NCBI RefSeq assembly: GCF_038019025.1
Contig: NZ_CP150496.1
Coordinates: 1,442,001-1,506,000 of the forward strand
Length of the DNA stretch: 64,000 nt
Reading direction: 5' to 3'
Origin: Polaribacter marinaquae
GTDB taxonomy: Bacteria > Bacteroidota > Bacteroidia > Flavobacteriales > Flavobacteriaceae
In this document: piece by piece, positions 59,498-64,000 of the stretch
Layout of the letters: every line of letters starts with the position of its first letter
Position numbering within the stretch: position 1 is the first letter of the stretch
Program-made: the position numbers and the translations under genes
The notes under the pieces: model-generated
Told to the model about the DNA's origin: nothing
Seen by the model: only the letters and a program-made list of their open reading frames with translations
Database searches by the model: none

Positions 59498-61525
59498 ATG
59501 AATCCACTTTTACAAGACTTTAATACAGCTCCTTTTTCAAAAATTTCAACTAAAGATTACAAACCTGCAATTCTAAAAGCAATAGAAATTGCAAAGCAAG
59601 AAATAAATGAAATTGTAAATAACTCAGAAACACCGAGTTTCAAAAACACAACTGTTGCATTAGATTTTTCTGGTGAAAAATTAAATAGAATTACAAGTAT
59701 ATTTTTCAACTTAAATTCTGCAGAAACTAATGATAAAATTCAGAAAATTGCACAAGAAATCTCACCTTGGTTAAGCGAGTTTAGAAATGACATCACACTA
59801 AACGAAGAACTTTTTAATCGTGTAAAAGCTGTTTTTAATAATAGAGAAAATTTAAAATTATCGCCAGAGCAAGAAATGTTGTTAGAAAAACAATATAAAA
59901 GTTTTGCAAGAAATGGTGCTAATCTAAATGAAGAAAACAAGAAAGAACTTAGAGATATAGACGCTAAACTATCTAAGCTTTCGTTAAAATTTGGCGAAAA
60001 TGTACTTGCAGAAACCAATGCTTTTGAAATGCATTTAACCAAACCAGAAGATGTAGCTGGTTTACCAGAAAGTGTTAAAGAAGCGGCTAAAGAAGTTGCC
60101 AAATCTAAAAACAAAGATGGTTACATTTTTACACTAGATTACCCAAGTTACATTCCGTTTTTAACTTATGCTGATAATAGAGATTTAAGAAAAAAAATGG
60201 CAATTGCAGCGGGTAAAAAAGGTTTTCAAGAAAACGAATTCAATAACGAAAAAATTGTTTTAGAAATTGTTAATCTTCGTCATAAAAGAGCAAATTTACT
60301 AGGTTACAAAACGCATGCTCATTTTGTTTTAGAAGAAAGAATGGCAGAAACGCCTGAAAAAGTAATCGAATTTTCTAATAATTTATTAGAAAAAGCAAAA
60401 CCTGCTGCGCTTAAGGAATTTGAAAACTTAGAAAAATACGCAAAAAAACTTGACGGAATAGATAAATTACAAAAATGGGATGGTGCTTATTATTCTGAAA
60501 AATTAAAGAAAGAATTATTCGATTTAGATCAAGAATTATTAAAACCATACTTTAAATTAGAAAACGTTATTAATGGTGTTTTCGAAATAGCAAATAGATT
60601 ATTTGATTTAAATTTCGAAGAAATAAACTCTATCGATAAATATCATGAAGATGTTAAAACTTATAATGTAACAGATAACGAAGATAATTTTATTGCTGTT
60701 TTTTATGCTGATTTTCATCCTAGAAAAGGTAAAAGAAATGGTGCGTGGATGACTTCTTACAAGTCACAACAAATAAAAAACGGAATTAACGACAGACCAC
60801 ATGTTTCTATAGTGTGTAACTTTACAAAGCCCACAGAAACCAAACCTTCTTTACTTACTTTTAATGAGGTTACAACATTGTTTCATGAGTTTGGGCACGC
60901 TTTACATGGTATGTTAGCAAACACAACCTACAATAGTCTGTCTGGAACTTCTGTTTCTTGGGATTTTGTAGAATTACCAAGTCAGGTTTTAGAAAACTGG
61001 TGTTACGAAAAAGAAGCTTTAGAATTGTTTGCAAGACACTACGAAACTGATGAAGTTATACCTATGAAATATGTAGAGAAAATTAAAGAATCTGCAAGTT
61101 TTCATGAAGGTATGCAAACATTACGTCAATTAAGTTTCGGGCTTTTAGACATGAAATGGCACTCAGAAAATCCATCAGAAATAAATTCTGTAAAAGAGTT
61201 TGAAAACGACGCTTTTTCTAACACAAAATTATATCCAGATGTAAAAGAAAACGCAATGAGTACTGCTTTTTCACATATTTTTCAGGGTGGATATTCTTCT
61301 GGATACTACTCTTATAAATGGGCAGAAGTTTTAGATGCAGATGCATTTGAATATTTTTTAGAAGAAGGAATTTTCAATAAAGTAGTTGCTACAAAGTTTA
61401 AAGACAATGTTCTTTCTAAAGGTGGTACAGAAAAACCAATGAAGCTATACAAACGTTTTAGAGGAAAAGAACCAAAACCAGATGCACTTTTAAAAAGAGC
61501 TGGTTTGCTTAATTCTGAACGTTAA
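59498..61525 (+). CDS. M3-family metallopeptidase (oligopeptidase A/Dcp type)
   Basis: The start is placed at MNPLLQDFNTAPF (59498), giving 675 residues; the longer frame would start upstream of the -7 element. The zinc motif HEFGH lies at 463-467 (LFHEFGHALHG), with the third ligand Glu expected about 25 residues later in DFVELPSQVLENW. The helical prolate shell and MKLYKRFRGKEPKPDALLKR at the end are typical. There is no signal peptide, so it probably degrades peptides in the cytoplasm. Confidence 0.94.
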   Translation: MNPLLQDFNTAPFSKISTKDYKPAILKAIEIAKQEINEIVNNSETPSFKNTTVALDFSGEKLNRITSIFFNLNSAETNDKIQKIAQEISPWLSEFRNDITLNEELFNRVKAVFNNRENLKLSPEQEMLLEKQYKSFARNGANLNEENKKELRDIDAKLSKLSLKFGENVLAETNAFEMHLTKPEDVAGLPESVKEAAKEVAKSKNKDGYIFTLDYPSYIPFLTYADNRDLRKKMAIAAGKKGFQENEFNNEKIVLEIVNLRHKRANLLGYKTHAHFVLEERMAETPEKVIEFSNNLLEKAKPAALKEFENLEKYAKKLDGIDKLQKWDGAYYSEKLKKELFDLDQELLKPYFKLENVINGVFEIANRLFDLNFEEINSIDKYHEDVKTYNVTDNEDNFIAVFYADFHPRKGKRNGAWMTSYKSQQIKNGINDRPHVSIVCNFTKPTETKPSLLTFNEVTTLFHEFGHALHGMLANTTYNSLSGTSVSWDFVELPSQVLENWCYEKEALELFARHYETDEVIPMKYVEKIKESASFHEGMQTLRQLSFGLLDMKWHSENPSEINSVKEFENDAFSNTKLYPDVKENAMSTAFSHIFQGGYSSGYYSYKWAEVLDADAFEYFLEEGIFNKVVATKFKDNVLSKGGTEKPMKLYKRFRGKEPKPDALLKRAGLLNSER

Positions 61526-61570
61526 TTGATTTATTTTGTTATAAAATACATTTTTATACGTTATTAAAGT

Positions 61571-62785
61571 ATGAAAGATTGTATTTACATTATTGTCTTA
61601 TTTTTTTCGTTACAAATTTCTTCACAAATAACCATTAAAGGTACAGTGTTTGAAAAAAGTGATCCATTAGAGGGTGCAGATGTATATTTTAATAATACAA
61701 TGCTTGGTACAACTACTAATTTTAATGGTGAATTTTCTATTAAAGTGAAAGAAGGACAGTATGATTTAATTGTTTCTTATTTAGGTTATAAAAAAATAAA
61801 CTATACTTTAAACACATCAAATTATACCAAACCTTTAGTTTTCAATTTAAAACAAGAAAACAATACTTTAGACGAAATAATTATACGAAAAACAGTTTAT
61901 AATGACGAGTGGAAATACAATCTTTCTACCTTTAAAAAAGAATTTATTGGTAGAACAGAAATTGCGAAAGATTGCGAAATTTTAAACCCAAAAGTTTTAC
62001 ATTTTACCTATAACTCTAAAAAAAATATTCTTACCGCAGTTGCAAAAAAACCTCTAGAAATAAAGCATAAAAGCTTGGGGTATAAAATAATTTTCGAACT
62101 TGAAAAATTTGTAATAAATAACAAAACTGTTACGTATTTAGGCTATTCTAGATATCAAAATTTAAAAGGAAGCAATAGAAAGAAGCGTAAATGGCAGCAA
62201 AAACGTTTAGAAACTTACAACGGTTCATTTACTCATTTTTATCAATCTTTATTAAAAGGTACAACTTATTTAGATGGATTTTTAATGCATCAATTTGAAA
62301 GGGTTTTAAACCCAGATAGACCAAGTGAAAGTGTTATAAAAAAAGCTAGGGAATTGGTGAAATTGCACAGAAATAAAATCAACTTTTTAAAAAAGATTGA
62401 AATACCAAAAACACCTTTAGATTCGGCTTTGGTTACTTTAAAAAAAGCTAGATTACCCAAATTTAAAGATTATTTATACAAATCTAAAGTGCCAATTAAA
62501 GACATCTTAAAATTTAAAAACGGTGTTTCTTACCTTAATTTTAAGAACAATTTAAGCATTGTTTACACAAAAGAATTAGAAGAAGAAGGTTATATTTTAA
62601 GAGCTGCATTTAGCAAACCAAGAAAAGCATTACCGCAAACCTCTTCTATAATTCCTTTAAAACTGCCTACTATTATAGATAAAAACGGAACATTAATCAA
62701 TCCGTTAAATGTTTTTTATGAAGGATATTGGTCTTACGAAAAGTTTGCAAATTCACTTCCTTTAGATTATGACCCTAAAATATAA
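61571..62785 (+). CDS. Secreted carboxypeptidase-regulatory-like domain protein
   Basis: The 404-residue protein has a signal peptide (1-19, ending LQISSQ) and one CarboxypepD_reg-like domain (about 21-105: ITIKGTVFEKSDPLEGADVY, GYKKINYT, then NTLDEIIIRK). The rest is a Lys-rich region that I cannot assign. Unlike TonB receptors it has no plug or barrel. It probably lies in the periplasm or on the outer membrane. Its end is three bases from the convergent glycosyltransferase gene. Confidence 0.82.
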   Translation: MKDCIYIIVLFFSLQISSQITIKGTVFEKSDPLEGADVYFNNTMLGTTTNFNGEFSIKVKEGQYDLIVSYLGYKKINYTLNTSNYTKPLVFNLKQENNTLDEIIIRKTVYNDEWKYNLSTFKKEFIGRTEIAKDCEILNPKVLHFTYNSKKNILTAVAKKPLEIKHKSLGYKIIFELEKFVINNKTVTYLGYSRYQNLKGSNRKKRKWQQKRLETYNGSFTHFYQSLLKGTTYLDGFLMHQFERVLNPDRPSESVIKKARELVKLHRNKINFLKKIEIPKTPLDSALVTLKKARLPKFKDYLYKSKVPIKDILKFKNGVSYLNFKNNLSIVYTKELEEEGYILRAAFSKPRKALPQTSSIIPLKLPTIIDKNGTLINPLNVFYEGYWSYEKFANSLPLDYDPKI

Positions 62786-62788
62786 ATG

Positions 62789-64000
62789 CTAGTTACTATT
62801 CTTAGCTTCAATCCATTTACTCATATATTTTGTTGCTTGTAGTGTTTGATGTTGCAACAAACTTCCAAAGAAATTAGAAGCCCTATGTTTCTCTAAATTT
62901 TGTTGAATTTCTTGAATTTTACTTGACAAAACTACTCCATTTTTCTTTTTACTGTAAATAGAATTAATAATATCAATTCCTTTTTGCTGAGAATTCTTCC
63001 AAGTTGACTCATCGTTATAAAGTAGAACTGCTTTGTTTGCAAAATCAGTATAATCGTCTTCTATAAAACCATTCCACTCAAAATTATTTGCCATTCCTTC
63101 TGCACCAATACTTGTTGTTACACTTGGCGTACCGCAAAGCATAGCTTCTGTTAATTTGCCTTTTATACCTGCACCAAAATTTAAAGGAGCTAAAACTACT
63201 TTGGCATTTTTAACTACATTATTTGCATCCTTTGCAAATCCTTTAATTAAAAAACCTTCTTTTTTATTATTTAATTCTTGTATTTGTTGAGTAACATAGG
63301 CACCATAAATATGTAACTCTGCCTTAGGAAGTTGTTTTCTAACTTTTGCCCAAATTTCTTTTTTTAAAGTTAAAACTGCATCAACATTTGGTTTATGAAA
63401 AAAATTTCCGATAAATATAAAATGTTCTCTTTCTGCAAAATGATGCCACTTTACTGTTTGTAAGGCATCTATTTCTTCAAACATAAAAGGTAAATACAGA
63501 ATCACATTAGAAGGTATTTTAAAGACCTCTTTTAACAATTCCATTTCATAAGTAGAAATAATTAAAGACAAATCGCATCTTAAAATAGATGCAACTTCTC
63601 TCTTTGTAATGTCTTGTTTTAAAAGTTCTGAAACTGAAAAAGGAAGCTCCTTTTTAACACAAAACTCTCTGGTTTTACGCAAACAATGCAAGTCTTCTGT
63701 ATCTAAAATTGTAATTGCATTCGGACAATGTTCTGCAACACGCCAACCAAATTGTTCTTCGATCATAAATCGATCAAATAAAACTATATTGGGTTTAAGT
63801 TTCTTTACAAAAGCATCAAAAGAAATATTGTTAAGCTCGATAAAAACTTCTTCTATACCTAAAGATTTTAAATCTAATGCTTTTTCACTTTTTTGTGCCA
63901 CACATGCAAAGGTTATGTGATATTCTTTTTCTAAAAACTGGTCAATTAACTGCAACATTCTTTTGCCTGCAGCAGAAGAATTAGGTTCTACCCAAACAGC
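62789..64000 (-). CDS. Glycosyltransferase (GT1/GT4-like), 5' end outside window
   Basis: The frame stays open to the right edge; before the ATG at 63958 it encodes WVEPNSSAAGKR, which belongs to the N-terminal Rossmann fold (a WVEPNSSAAGxRMLQLI-type segment), so the true start lies beyond 64000. The C-terminal half has FIFIGNFFHKPNVDAV (sugar-nucleotide domain start) and VLAPLNFGAGIKGKLTEAML (donor-binding region), then TSIGAEGM. It is a cytoplasmic sugar transferase, probably for surface polysaccharide. The C-terminal ~45 residues are a basic helical tail (EIQQNLEKHRASNF). Confidence 0.85.
   Translation of the reverse strand, partial: AVWVEPNSSAAGKRMLQLIDQFLEKEYHITFACVAQKSEKALDLKSLGIEEVFIELNNISFDAFVKKLKPNIVLFDRFMIEEQFGWRVAEHCPNAITILDTEDLHCLRKTREFCVKKELPFSVSELLKQDITKREVASILRCDLSLIISTYEMELLKEVFKIPSNVILYLPFMFEEIDALQTVKWHHFAEREHFIFIGNFFHKPNVDAVLTLKKEIWAKVRKQLPKAELHIYGAYVTQQIQELNNKKEGFLIKGFAKDANNVVKNAKVVLAPLNFGAGIKGKLTEAMLCGTPSVTTSIGAEGMANNFEWNGFIEDDYTDFANKAVLLYNDESTWKNSQQKGIDIINSIYSKKKNGVVLSSKIQEIQQNLEKHRASNFFGSLLQHQTLQATKYMSKWIEAKNSN

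Noticed and set aside
63956..63958. ATG at 63958 as the start of the right-edge glycosyltransferase
   Set aside because: The frame is open upstream to the window edge and encodes a family-typical N-terminal segment, so the true start is outside.
1..64000. Search for CRISPR arrays, IS elements, rRNA operons or a replication origin
   Set aside because: No regularly spaced repeats, transposase-like frames with terminal repeats, rRNA sequence or DnaA-box cluster was noticed.

Overview
The window is AT-rich chromosomal DNA from a bacterium of the family Flavobacteriaceae, probably a marine Polaribacter- or Tenacibaculum-like species; the genus is a guess. The evidence is the gliding ATPase GldA, two proteins with type IX secretion (T9SS) C-termini, GLPGLI and DUF3127 family proteins, a DNA polymerase III alpha subunit with a fused proofreading domain, weak Shine-Dalgarno sites, and many promoters carrying the Bacteroidetes -7 element TAnnTTTG. 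No rRNA genes, insertion sequences, prophage or CRISPR array were seen. Both edges cut a gene: a multi-pass membrane protein on the left (bases 1-661, minus) and a glycosyltransferase on the right (62789 to the end, minus).

Layout. 0.7-5 kb: pyruvate dehydrogenase E1 beta, then soluble and membrane-bound pyrophosphatases. 5-10.5 kb: an envelope and stress cluster (Asp/Val-rich lipoprotein, App1-like phosphatase, DUF1328, PA2169-type four-helix protein, hemerythrin, AraC-type regulator, and a YtxH/holin-like/DUF6327 operon). 10.6-17.7 kb: PEP carboxykinase, a saccharopine dehydrogenase-like enzyme, tRNA modification, the rpsP-rimM-tRNA-Ser unit, a second PA2169 protein and a Crp/Fnr regulator. 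17.7-23 kb: a TonB receptor/phosphodiesterase operon. 23-31.5 kb: dnaE, a lactone oxidase/HAD pair and gldA. 31.5-39 kb: a GLPGLI/outer-membrane-protein operon divergent from a two-component system. 39-54 kb: mostly housekeeping (deoxynucleoside kinase, transsulfuration, tdk-alr, mscL, aat, greA, purK-purE). 54-64 kb: two tandem T9SS-exported LamG proteins, an M3 peptidase and a carboxypeptidase-regulatory-like protein.

The strongest new signal is regulatory. Five separate minus-strand promoters in the 5-10.5 kb cluster share one geometry: two 9-bp direct repeats (best copies TTGAGTTAA or TAGAGTTAA) whose starts are 21 bp apart, with the proximal copy exactly 20 bp upstream of a TAnnTTTG -7 element and no visible -33 element. 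An AraC-family regulator gene lies inside the cluster, and 21-bp direct repeats next to the core promoter are how AraC-type activators bind. This looks like an uncharacterised stress regulon.

Two other operator-like arrays stand out. Three 10-bp repeats starting GTTAAC lie midway between the GLPGLI operon and the histidine kinase gene. A run of 11-bp TTAA-type repeats sits upstream of the TonB/EEP/PhoD operon where a Pho-box-like activator site would be expected. The rpsP leader carries two hairpins with the same CGAGA loop, and a Flavo-1-like structured element lies beside metB. Searches and experiments were not possible here; all positions were read by eye.
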